From NCBI GenBank assembly GCA_964204605.1, contig OZ123195.1:496001-560000 (forward strand): a DNA stretch of 64,000 bases, given 5' to 3'. A model generated the notes under the pieces. It was not told the DNA's origin. It ran no database searches and saw only the letters and a program-made list of their open reading frames with translations. A program made the position numbers and the translations under genes. Source of the DNA: UBA961 sp014191195 (lineage in GTDB: Bacteria > Bacteroidota > Ignavibacteria > Kapaibacteriales > UBA961). Below are positions 53,761 to 61,785 of the stretch, one piece after another. How positions within the stretch are numbered: the first letter of the stretch is position 1; each line of letters opens with the position of its first letter.

Positions 53761-53776
53761 GTCGATATATATCGAC
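53761..53776. promoter_or_regulatory. Perfect 16-base palindrome upstream of FISUMP gene C
   Basis: GTCGATATATATCGAC equals its own reverse complement and lies ~97 bases before the ATG of gene C. It could be an operator for a dimeric regulator, but no regulator is identified. Confidence 0.4.
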
Positions 53777-53872
53777 TTACATTAATCCATCTACTTTGTG
53801 ATATGTGGTAAACCAAGAAAAAAAAAGTCCAAAAAAACTAAAATATTTACATTCATTTACAACTAGGAAACA

Positions 53873-54886
53873 ATGAAAAGAAACATTACAATGTGTGCAG
53901 CCATATTTATGACTGCAAGCATGTTTGCACAAGCACCACAAAAAATGAGTTACCTAGCGGTAATTAACAATAGTAGCAATGCACCTGCAGTGTCAACACC
54001 TGTTAGTCCAGCTGAAGCTACTGGCGCAACAGAATTGATGTCAAGTGCTACAGCGTCAGAAAACGCACCATACTGGAATGGCACAAGCTGGGTGACAAAC
54101 AATAGCAACATACAAAACAATGGTGCAGAAGTAGAGATAGCAAGTACCACCCAAGGTTTTTTACCCCCACATATGACCACTTCACAGCGCGATGCCATAG
54201 CTTCACCGGCAGCTGGTTTAACTATGTATAATACAACGGTAAACTGTTTGCAATCTTGGAATGGTATGCTTTGGGATGATGGTTGCGGAAGTACAGCCTC
54301 CGTTCCTACAGTAACCAACTCAAGTACAGGTAAAATTTGGATGGACAGAAATTTGGGCGCTAGCCAAGTAGCCACAAGTAGTACCGATGCAAATTCCTAC
54401 GGTGATTTATACCAATGGGGCCGAGGCAACGATGGTCACCAGTACAGAAATTCAGCAACAACTGCTGCATTGAGCAGCAGCGACCAGTCTGGGCATGCTA
54501 ACTTCATACTTACCACCAGCTTACCATACGACTGGCGCAGCCCAGAGAACACAAACCTTTGGCAGGGGGTAAACGGAGTAAACAACCCATGTCCAAGCGG
54601 TTACCGTTTACCAACCGAAACCGAATTAGATGCCGAACGCTCATTTTGGATCAGCCAGGATGCTGCAGGGGCTTTTGCCTCTCCGCTTAAATTGCCCATG
54701 GCGGGTTACCGCAACTACCGCGTCGTCGACGCTGGTTCGCTCAGCCATGTTGGGTCCGTCGGCGACTATTGGAGCAGTACGTTGAGTGGCACCGCCTCAC
54801 GCGACCTCGACTTCAGCAGTTCCAATGCCAATATGCATACCGACGTTCGCGCGTACGGAGTCTCCGTTCGTTGCCTTAAAGATTAG
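53873..54886 (+). CDS. Exported adhesin/tail-fibre-like protein with DGR-like variable C-terminus (gene C)
   Basis: The 337-residue protein has a signal peptide at 1-19 (ends F-A-Q). After a low-complexity Ser/Ala/Asn stretch comes G-F-L-P-P-H-M-T-T-S-Q-R-D-A-I-A-S-P-A-A-G-L, a module common in Bacteroidota surface and phage-tail proteins. A FISUMP/DUF1566-like C-type-lectin domain follows (~145-337) with W-M-D-R-N-L-G, P-C-P-S-G-Y-R-L-P-T-E and Y-W-S-S-T, ending V-S-V-R-C-L-K-D. Bases 54721-54870 are 90 G+C of 150 by hand count, and the variable codons are mostly NNC or NNT, as if AAC/AAT codons had lost their A's. The gene is clearly more GC-rich than its neighbours and was probably acquired. 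Confidence 0.85.
   Translation: MKRNITMCAAIFMTASMFAQAPQKMSYLAVINNSSNAPAVSTPVSPAEATGATELMSSATASENAPYWNGTSWVTNNSNIQNNGAEVEIASTTQGFLPPHMTTSQRDAIASPAAGLTMYNTTVNCLQSWNGMLWDDGCGSTASVPTVTNSSTGKIWMDRNLGASQVATSSTDANSYGDLYQWGRGNDGHQYRNSATTAALSSSDQSGHANFILTTSLPYDWRSPENTNLWQGVNGVNNPCPSGYRLPTETELDAERSFWISQDAAGAFASPLKLPMAGYRNYRVVDAGSLSHVGSVGDYWSSTLSGTASRDLDFSSSNANMHTDVRAYGVSVRCLKD
54692..54874 (+). repeat. Candidate DGR variable region (VR) in gene C
   Basis: The last ~180 bases of the lectin-like domain keep a framework (G-Y-R, G-x-Y-W-S-S-T, S-V-R-C). Between framework positions are codons such as CGC, GTC, GAC, CTC, AGC, CAT that could all derive from AAC/AAT by adenine substitution. The 3' end TCTCCGTTCGTTGCC is shared with gene B. 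No template copy is in the window. Confidence 0.5.
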
Positions 54887-54900
54887 ACCCTTTGATTCCT

Positions 54901-54924
54901 TTGGGGTTTGGGACGAAGCCCCAA
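54901..54924 (+). repeat. Post-FISUMP hairpin (gene C copy)
   Basis: Identical to the hairpin at 53353-53376. Confidence 0.8.
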
Positions 54925-54938
54925 CAAAAATAAAAAAC

Positions 54939-54975
54939 AAGGGTTCTGATACATGATATCAGAACCCTTTTTTTA
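54939..54975 (+). terminator. Terminator of FISUMP gene C
   Basis: A 13-bp stem, identical to that after gene B, followed by T's; it overlaps the region just before the minus-strand small gene's stop. Confidence 0.92.
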
Positions 54976-54982
54976 TGTATTC

Positions 54983-55213
54983 TTAGTGATTTCTCCTTTT
55001 TGGGTACTCTTCTAATAATTGGAGAAGGAAGTCTGCTGGATAGCTATCTAGTAAGGGGGATATCATCCTAAATGTTAATAGCTTATGTGTGCTATAATTA
55101 TTGACAGCTGATGCTGTAGATAATGGGGGATCAAGCTGTAAACCATACCTTTTTAGCGTTATTCCTATTCTTTTTAATAGAAATAGTAATTCACTTCCTG
55201 TTATTTGCGACAT
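54983..55213 (-). CDS. Small conserved-looking protein of unknown function
   Basis: The 76-residue frame starts M-S-Q-I-T-G-S-E-L-L-F-L-L-K-R-I-G-I and ends L-L-D-S-Y-P-A-D-F-L-L-Q-L-L-E-E-Y-P-K-R-R-N-H. It is leucine-rich and probably helical. A second, truncated copy lies at 53430-53640, always on the opposite strand and directly after a FISUMP gene terminator. The pairing with FISUMP genes hints at a linked function or simply at co-duplication. I recognise no family. Confidence 0.45.
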   Translation of the reverse strand: MSQITGSELLFLLKRIGITLKRYGLQLDPPLSTASAVNNYSTHKLLTFRMISPLLDSYPADFLLQLLEEYPKRRNH

Positions 55214-55570
55214 AATTCCATTGTTATAGTTCTTATATCTTTAAAATTCTTAAACATTTTATAATATTTTTAATAATAATTTAACATTCTTAAATATCGT
55301 TACAATGGCTTGTTACTCCATGCTTGCATCTAAGACATTTTGAATGGAAAGATGTGAAATCACATGCATGTTTCTGTGTATATGTTTGTTTTTATCCTTA
55401 GTCATATGTTAATATGAGATTCTTCTTAAGCATACATACAAAGAATACACAGTTGATACAGTTAATACAGATGTATTTATATATATTCCTGTATATATCA
55501 TATATATGCACGGTGTATATTCATCATTTATATTCTATGGATCTAAGTGTAGAAACTGTAACTGTAGCAA
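55214..55570. other. Gene-poor stretch before the replication module
   Basis: Very AT-rich. It contains a 6+2+6 inverted repeat (ATGTGA-AA-TCACAT, 55352-55365) and TATATA-rich sequence. A 61-codon plus-strand frame at 55414-55599 overlaps the primase gene end and has a composition-driven hydrophobic sequence, so it is not accepted as a gene. Confidence 0.5.
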
Positions 55571-57610
55571 TTAATACTCTTTTTCTTCATACAATGTAAT
55601 TGGCAATACATACAGATTATATAATCTACGTGACTTGCTGTCAACTTTTACATTTACTTGTTTGAAACCAATTCTTTTTAAAGCACGCCCTATTTTGTTT
55701 TGGTTGTACGTTATTCCACTATGCCTTTTTATATATGCTAAAATCTCTGAATTTGTGAACTTATTTAACCTTTCAGGATCCCCAGTAAGCGAAAAATATG
55801 TCAGGATTGCATCGTCTTCAGCATTCATATCATAGTTATCCTGGGTTAACTCATTTAATAATGCAATATCCTCATTGTTTAAATGCGATCTTTCCTTGTT
55901 CTGATATAATACATGGAGCTCTGTAAATAAATCCTTTTTGTCAATTTTGAGATATGTTTGTAAATCAAAACTCTCTGTATTCGTTGGAATTATTCGTCTA
56001 TTCCCAGTCTCATCTGAAATGACTTTATCTTCATTTGTAGTTGCACATAATACTGCATAACGCTTTCTTTTCTTTGCAAGTGATTCATAGGGAGCTCGAA
56101 CTTCTATAAAGTCCTTTGAACATAATTGTTTTATATGCGTAGCTTCTTTTCTTGTTTTACCTGAAAATTCATCATCACATACTAGAAGTTTATCACATAA
56201 TAAAATGAGATTATCTTTATCGATATCAAATGAAGTTTCAGTAAAATAATTTGAAAGTTCTTTAGGTAATAAATTTCTAAAAAACGTTGTTTTACCTATA
56301 TTTTGTGGCCCATTTAATACCAATAGTAATACTGATAAATTACCATACATCGAATGTATTATCGAAAGAAGCCAGATTTTTATTAAATGATTCGTACGTG
56401 AGTCTTTATGCGTAAAACATGCAAGGACTTCTTCTAAAGGACTATAAGCAATTTGATTCGGTAAATCCTCTAAAAAACGTAAAAATGGATTGTAAGATGG
56501 AATAAATTCGGAGTTGAACACAATGTCAAACATCTTTTTGTTCAATTTGCTATTCAAGTTTTTGCATGAAATAAAAAGGGTGTTCTTTTTTTTGTCATCA
56601 ATTCTTACAGAATCAATTTCAAATTTGTCAGTAATTATATTACAGACAACACCTTCCTTAATTAAAAAGGCAGCAATCATTTGATCATATTCTGAAATAG
56701 AATCTGAAATTTTGTCTTCAGGACTCTGACGAGTCTTAACATGATGTGATGTTCTAAAAGGAGTCGTATCTATGCCATGTAAAGCACAGTAGTGGAACAG
56801 GGTTCGAATTGAGTAACTATATTTATTGTTTTTTAACAATGATTGATATTTATTGGTTGTTTCTTTTTTAGTGTATGATGGGTGATGTTTAGAGATACAA
56901 TGAAAATATTGTACTCCTTCTTGCCCAAAGTGAGTACACAGTGCCAATCCTATCTCTATCCAGCTTTTATAGTTAGTAGTAATATCAATATTACTCTTTT
57001 CTATATGATGTATGAGTTGTTTGATACCTTCATCGCTTAATGAAGTCTTGTTGTACGTTTCATTTGTCAGGTATTCTTCAAAAATAATCGGGTCTTGATT
57101 TCTTATATGGATATCTGCATCATAAGAAACAAAGCGTAATCGTGTAATATCTTTGCAATTAGTATCACATACTATATCGTATTTCTGTAAAAGCCTCATT
57201 TCTATAGCTTTAAATGCTTGTAGATGCTTATTTCCATCAATATGAAAATATGCTACATAACCTTTACCACCTATAGATTTATGAATAGCTAAAAGATATT
57301 TATCCTCTTTAAGTATAGAAATATCAATATTCTCATTTGCAATATTCAAATGAGAATTATTGTCTTTAAAGTCTATATCGATAGCTATGATACCTGAATG
57401 GGAAATCAGGGAATCACTATTTCTAAGTGAAAATACCCCAGATACAGTAACTGCTGGTGCTGTGACTTTTGCTTTCTTACCAAATCGTATATCTTCAACA
57501 ATATCTTTCCACTTTCCACATTGGATTCCATTTAAGTAATCATGAAACGATAATGAAATAGAAGGCTCATTGATTTTACAATTATTAAAAAATGAGATAT
57601 ATGATCTCAT
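55571..57610 (-). CDS. VapE/primase-type replication protein of a mobile element
   Basis: The 679-residue protein has three parts. Residues 1-190 resemble the BT4734-like/VirE N-terminal domain (I-A-I-D-I-D-F-K-D-N-N, K-S-I-G-G-K-G-Y-V-A-Y-F). Residues ~200-290 resemble the primase C-terminal PriCT_2 module (Y-K-S-W-I-E-I-G-L-A-L). Residues ~370-600 are a VapE-type P-loop ATPase with N-G-P-Q-N-I-G-K-T-T-F (~433) and C-D-D-E-F-S-G-K-T-R and N-R-R-I-I-P. A winged-helix end follows. Such proteins act as primase-helicases of integrative elements, satellites and prophages. It overlaps the HTH gene by 4 bases. No integrase is in the window. Confidence 0.85.
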   Translation of the reverse strand: MRSYISFFNNCKINEPSISLSFHDYLNGIQCGKWKDIVEDIRFGKKAKVTAPAVTVSGVFSLRNSDSLISHSGIIAIDIDFKDNNSHLNIANENIDISILKEDKYLLAIHKSIGGKGYVAYFHIDGNKHLQAFKAIEMRLLQKYDIVCDTNCKDITRLRFVSYDADIHIRNQDPIIFEEYLTNETYNKTSLSDEGIKQLIHHIEKSNIDITTNYKSWIEIGLALCTHFGQEGVQYFHCISKHHPSYTKKETTNKYQSLLKNNKYSYSIRTLFHYCALHGIDTTPFRTSHHVKTRQSPEDKISDSISEYDQMIAAFLIKEGVVCNIITDKFEIDSVRIDDKKKNTLFISCKNLNSKLNKKMFDIVFNSEFIPSYNPFLRFLEDLPNQIAYSPLEEVLACFTHKDSRTNHLIKIWLLSIIHSMYGNLSVLLLVLNGPQNIGKTTFFRNLLPKELSNYFTETSFDIDKDNLILLCDKLLVCDDEFSGKTRKEATHIKQLCSKDFIEVRAPYESLAKKRKRYAVLCATTNEDKVISDETGNRRIIPTNTESFDLQTYLKIDKKDLFTELHVLYQNKERSHLNNEDIALLNELTQDNYDMNAEDDAILTYFSLTGDPERLNKFTNSEILAYIKRHSGITYNQNKIGRALKRIGFKQVNVKVDSKSRRLYNLYVLPITLYEEKEY

Positions 57611-57954
57611 AATGCACCTCTGTTTTTATAAGTCTTAGATATTTTTGCTTCTAATTCTTGATAGGTAGCATGTCTTGAGTTTCTTAACCATTCAGAAATC
57701 TCTGATTTAAGAAAGTATAAATGCTTTGAATGTTTGTAAAAGGGGATTCGCCTTTTACTTACCCAGATATACACAGTATTGCGGCAGGGGTGATCTGGAA
57801 GATATGCGCAGAGATCAGAAACACTCATCCATTCCTTGTGTAGAAATTGATGACATTGATCTTTAATTATTCGATCCTGAGAAACTGTTGAAGTGAATGT
57901 TTGAAATGATTCAATCCTATCATTTCCGTTTTTCTTTGTTTGGATATGTTTCAT
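57607..57954 (-). CDS. Helix-turn-helix (excisionase/HTH_17-like) DNA-binding protein
   Basis: The 115-residue protein has a MerR/excisionase-type winged helix at ~40-95: W-M-S-V-S-D-L-C-A-Y-L, then N-T-V-Y-I-W-V-S-K-R-R-I-P-F-Y-K and Y-F-L-K-S-E-I-S-E-W-L. This is the form found beside replication genes of Bacteroidota mobile elements, where it acts as excisionase or replication/transfer regulator. It is translationally coupled to the VapE/primase gene and preceded by iteron-like repeats. Confidence 0.82.
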   Translation of the reverse strand: MKHIQTKKNGNDRIESFQTFTSTVSQDRIIKDQCHQFLHKEWMSVSDLCAYLPDHPCRNTVYIWVSKRRIPFYKHSKHLYFLKSEISEWLRNSRHATYQELEAKISKTYKNRGAL

Positions 57955-57999
57955 ATGGAACCTAAATTATTTTAAAAAAATATTTAGATACAATTTCAA

Positions 58000-58147
58000 A
58001 TAGGGGAGAAAAAAAACGGAATGTAAAATTCCCCTAAAATCTGTAATTCCCTACAAGCCATGCTGGACAATAGATCTCAAAAATAAAAAGGGGAGAAAAA
58101 TAAAAAGGGGAGAAAATATTAAATAAAATGAATAAAAAGGGGAGAAA
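58000..58147. repeat. Iteron-like direct repeats upstream of the replication genes
   Basis: The 17-base unit AATAAAAAGGGGAGAAA occurs at 58082-58098, 58099-58115 and 58131-58147, with a shorter relative (ATAGGGGAGAAAAA) at ~58000. Two units are directly adjacent. The GGGGAGAAA core stands out in otherwise A/T-only sequence. The location directly before the HTH and primase genes suits a replication origin or operator. Confidence 0.6.
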
Positions 58148-58162
58148 TTAATCTAAAGGAAT

Positions 58163-58975
58163 TTACTTCCCCTGTAAGAAGGCTATTGACTGTTGTAATG
58201 GTGGATTGTACTCATCATTGTTTACGTTTCTTTCCTCGTTGAGATAATATGAAATAGGCTTACTTAAAGTTGAAAGTGAATATTGTTTAGTAAACCAAGA
58301 TTGAGTTCTATTGATAAAATCAGTTCTATTAAGATGATATTTCTTCATGTACTTTTCTAAAAAACCCACAGAATGAAGAATAGCAAAAGTATAGGGAATG
58401 CTTTGTTTAGCATTGATATAACTCATTATATCCTTTGTAGTAATTCCCAATGTATGAGCTTTTTTTACAGCGTCTAATGTGTCAAAGCCTTCAGATACAA
58501 GATCCAATATGAAATACGAATCATCAATGTTAGATCCTCTGTTTCTATATAATCGACGCTCAATTTTTTCTTGTTCTTTAGCTTCAGATATTTGTCTTTT
58601 ATTAAGAATTTCTCTATATGTTTTTAATGCTTTATGAAGACAATTTAATACAGCATTCTGAGATTGAGAACTTTGAATTCCCAAAGAATGGTCGTCTTTT
58701 GCATTGTTAAATCTATCAATGAAGAGATTATTTTCTTTAATGTCTGCAATATACTTCTCACATAACCAATCAATAAAATATAGAGGATCATAGCTGGCTA
58801 ATTCTTCATTTGTTTTTTTCAGCGCATTTTCAATATCTTTTTGTACAATATCAACTGAACTTGAATATGACGGCGACTGATTGTTAATAATAACAAATAA
58901 CTCATCAATATTGATTGCATAAGGTTTTGAAGAATCATCAATTTCATTATATGAAATTTCACTTTGTGGTTCCAT
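58163..58975 (-). CDS. Mobile-element-associated protein of unknown function
   Basis: The 270-residue soluble protein is mostly helical and charged, without signal peptide or membrane segment. The middle has A-L-K-T-Y-R-E-I-L-N-K-R-Q-I-S-E-A-K-E-Q-E-K-I-E-R-R-L, a coiled-coil-like stretch, and later L-G-I-T-T-K-D-I-M-S-Y-I-N-A, which could be a helix-turn-helix. AAAGG precedes its start. It lies just upstream of the iteron-like repeats in the same direction as the replication genes, so it probably belongs to the same element. No family is recognised. Confidence 0.55.
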   Translation of the reverse strand: MEPQSEISYNEIDDSSKPYAINIDELFVIINNQSPSYSSSVDIVQKDIENALKKTNEELASYDPLYFIDWLCEKYIADIKENNLFIDRFNNAKDDHSLGIQSSQSQNAVLNCLHKALKTYREILNKRQISEAKEQEKIERRLYRNRGSNIDDSYFILDLVSEGFDTLDAVKKAHTLGITTKDIMSYINAKQSIPYTFAILHSVGFLEKYMKKYHLNRTDFINRTQSWFTKQYSLSTLSKPISYYLNEERNVNNDEYNPPLQQSIAFLQGK

Positions 58976-59167
58976 GGATAATAAACCTTTTTAAATATGA
59001 GAATGTATGCTTTACTACTTATCTGTTTTCATTATTAGTAAAACACAAGTCAGATATTATTTATGCATGTATTGATTGTTAAGTAGTTGTAAGCTTTGCT
59101 AAATCAGAAGTTATGTTACATATGATAATTTAAAAAACATAAAACATGAATTATCATAGTCATATAC

Positions 59168-60511
59168 TTAATAATCATTTTCGCATTTCTTGATCTTTGC
59201 TTTTTGAATTTTCTTTTTATCAGGATTATAATAATATATTACACCCTTATTATCAGTAAATAGAAGATATCTTGCATAATCATAATAATCTGTAATACAT
59301 GATAGCAACTTATGTCGATTTTGATTGTGAGTGAGATTAATTGGGACTAAATAACTCTTTCCAGTTTCAAAATCTAAAATTTTAGACTCTTTATTTTCTG
59401 ACTTTGAATCCTCCTTGTAATATAAAACATAATTATGCTCAATAGCACTGTTTCCAGCACCACCAGGCATCTCAATCAATAAAATATTATCAGAAAAAGT
59501 TATATCTTTCCCCAAATTAGCATTAATGCCAGAGGGATTATTTCTTGAAAATATTTGATAATTTATTTCAACCTCATCAGGATTATAAGTTACAATGTAA
59601 TTGTAAAAGGAAATGTACTTTTTATTATCTAATGAATATTTATCTTCTGTTATCTTAAATCCTGATGTTGCAGTTGCATACCATTTTTGATTTTTATTGT
59701 CTCTAAAAAGGATAGATTTATATCCGCATTGTTCCTCTGAATACCTGTCTTCTAATGGCTCAAGATTAAGAATGCTATCAATATAGATTGTTGAATCAAA
59801 AGAGATGTATGATTTGTTTTTACTTTTTTTATTCGAAATATCAAGTTGGGAGAATGTACCTGTTACATAACCTTTCTGATCATCTTTTGGAAATTTGATA
59901 AATAGAATATTATTGTCTGAATGACACTCTTCACTTAGTGGTTCATTATATGGAATTAAATTATTCAGATTAACATGGATATCACCATAGTTAATGATTG
60001 AACTTCCATTTTCTTTATTAGGTAAGTACTCTTTACCTGATACAATATCTGTTTTCTCGCAATATTTAACCAAGTCTTTTGGATCTAATTTTTTGGACAG
60101 CTCCTCCATAAATTCATATTCTATAATAGTATCATAAACTGGATTTTCTGCTGAATCATCAAATACCTTTCTTTTCCATACTCCTTCAGTAATTGTATTG
60201 CCTTCACTGTCATATACTATTTCAACAGCATTTGTAATTATGTCACTCTTTGGCATTGTAAATCGATACATACTCCATTTGGTTTCACCATTCAATTGGC
60301 CAAAGATGATATGCCCTGATATTATATCGTTATCAAATCCATAATTACTTCCATCTACCCATACATTAATATTATAAAATGCATATACAGTGTCAATAGT
60401 CATATTATGTTTTAATGCTATTGAGTTCATAGTTACTTGTGCAAATAGAGTATTATCACATAGTACAAAACACAAAAAAATACATATTCTTCCCAAGAAA
60501 CTCATCTTCAT
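59168..60511 (-). CDS. Exported protein of unknown function
   Basis: The 447-residue protein has a signal peptide at 1-25 ending L-F-A-Q. The mature part is beta-rich and aromatic, with repeated short motifs of the type S-x-x-N-x-x-Y-I-S-F (for example N-K-S-Y-I-S-F-D and K-K-Y-I-S-F-Y-N) and tyrosine/aspartate-rich loops. No catalytic motif is seen. The C-terminus is Lys-rich. It and the next gene upstream are in the same direction with a ~130-base gap. Function unknown. Confidence 0.55.
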   Translation of the reverse strand: MKMSFLGRICIFLCFVLCDNTLFAQVTMNSIALKHNMTIDTVYAFYNINVWVDGSNYGFDNDIISGHIIFGQLNGETKWSMYRFTMPKSDIITNAVEIVYDSEGNTITEGVWKRKVFDDSAENPVYDTIIEYEFMEELSKKLDPKDLVKYCEKTDIVSGKEYLPNKENGSSIINYGDIHVNLNNLIPYNEPLSEECHSDNNILFIKFPKDDQKGYVTGTFSQLDISNKKSKNKSYISFDSTIYIDSILNLEPLEDRYSEEQCGYKSILFRDNKNQKWYATATSGFKITEDKYSLDNKKYISFYNYIVTYNPDEVEINYQIFSRNNPSGINANLGKDITFSDNILLIEMPGGAGNSAIEHNYVLYYKEDSKSENKESKILDFETGKSYLVPINLTHNQNRHKLLSCITDYYDYARYLLFTDNKGVIYYYNPDKKKIQKAKIKKCENDY

Positions 60512-60638
60512 TTTATTCTCAACTTATATGGTGTAGTAAATCAGTACCTAAAAAAACATTGTAATTCAAAAAAATATAAATGCTTCTGTTTAAAATGAAT
60601 GTTCTTTATAAATTAAGTATAAACTTAAAACTGATTTT

Positions 60639-61667
60639 TTAATCTTGACACTCTTCTCTTAAAATATTTCCAGAAAATAATATGTGACCTTTCTTTGACA
60701 CTCTTAATGTGTAATTAGTAGAAGTTAATATGTAATTACTAGAAGTAGCTCCATCCACCTCAGAACTTGCACATAAATCTGGCTCTGGAAACTCATCTTT
60801 TTTAAGAATTTGAGTAGATCCTTTCAAGACAATACCTTTCTTTTCAAAAACCACATTTCCATTTTCACATAAAATAGTGAATGTAAGATCATTACCTTTC
60901 CCTTTTAGTTTTATCCTTCCAATACCAACACAAAAAGGTATTTGTAAAAGATTACCTTGATCCCATTGCCATTCTTCAATAGTTTGCTTCATTCTCGCAT
61001 CTCGAAGACTATAACTGGCAACTTGAACTTCAACATTTGTATTTATTATTTCATTCACAACTTTTGTGATGCTGTCATTTTGGATAATGAACTTAACTTC
61101 TTCATAAACATCTGCTGGATCAAAAGTTATTGATGTACCACTTATTACCCAGATATGTGATTTAACTTGAAATTCATGGTCTAAACCTTCCGATTCATCA
61201 GTAAAGGATCTTGTATTTTTTTTAATTTTAGATGCACCAAATCTTCTTTCATATTCGGAAAGTATTTCTTTACTTCGTTTTTCATCTAGATCTTTTGCGC
61301 AATCTATAGAGTGCAATTTTCCTTGAAAAAAGGAGAAACTTACATCATTAAGTGAGTCAATATTTTCTTTATATTTAGTAAAATTTAAATCATAAATTAC
61401 TTCCCCATCATAGCCTGAAATGTCAATATTAGATGATATGATTTCTTCACCGATGTAATTACTAGTGAATTTGACACCGCTACAACCTGAAAAATATGTT
61501 TTCAATTCAGCTGGGGAAATGCCCATAGGAATATTCAATAAACACTTAAAAGCTATCGATTCATCTTGAATAGAAAGATTGTTTTTTAAGCCTCTGGACT
61601 CCATAGATGTTATCATTATCAACGTACCACTCATGATTCCCAAACATATTCTTACAAACCTTGACAT
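60639..61667 (-). CDS. Exported protein of unknown function
   Basis: The 342-residue protein has an N-terminal hydrophobic signal segment and an excellent AGGAG ribosome site. A middle region with L-N-I-P-M-G-I-S-P-A-E-L-K resembles the helix seen in several Bacteroidota exported proteins, where a family-specific 'x-G-x-S-x-x-E-v' motif recurs, but I cannot name the family. Cysteines at ~42, 60, 123, 242 and 275 could pair. It stands between the MmeI-like methyltransferase gene and another exported protein. Confidence 0.55.
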   Translation of the reverse strand: MSRFVRICLGIMSGTLIMITSMESRGLKNNLSIQDESIAFKCLLNIPMGISPAELKTYFSGCSGVKFTSNYIGEEIISSNIDISGYDGEVIYDLNFTKYKENIDSLNDVSFSFFQGKLHSIDCAKDLDEKRSKEILSEYERRFGASKIKKNTRSFTDESEGLDHEFQVKSHIWVISGTSITFDPADVYEEVKFIIQNDSITKVVNEIINTNVEVQVASYSLRDARMKQTIEEWQWDQGNLLQIPFCVGIGRIKLKGKGNDLTFTILCENGNVVFEKKGIVLKGSTQILKKDEFPEPDLCASSEVDGATSSNYILTSTNYTLRVSKKGHILFSGNILREECQD

Positions 61668-61785
61668 TGTTTTACTCCTATTATACTATCAATAATTAAT
61701 TAAAACGTATTCCCACATTCAATAACCCTCTTATCCTATCTGGGCTTTAATCCTATCACTTTTTACATTGGCATTTACTTTATTC

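Larger units (their letters stand above)
53339..53872. other. Intergenic region with duplicated 3' cassette and gene remnant
   Basis: It holds the FISUMP cassette, then a diverged copy (about 53430-53640) of the minus-strand small gene at 54983-55213. That copy has lost its N-terminus and start codon, so it is a remnant. Next comes AT-rich sequence with a perfect 16-base palindrome at 53761-53776. The remaining bases hold nothing I can identify. Confidence 0.6.

Noticed and set aside
55414..55599. 61-codon plus-strand frame
   Set aside because: It overlaps the primase gene end and consists of Y/I/L-rich residues from TA-rich DNA.
43516..57610. Reverse transcriptase, Avd gene or template repeat for the suspected DGR
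   Set aside because: I looked through the coding frames and intergenic regions of the island and found none; the VapE/primase protein has no RT motif such as Y-x-D-D. The DGR idea therefore rests only on target features.
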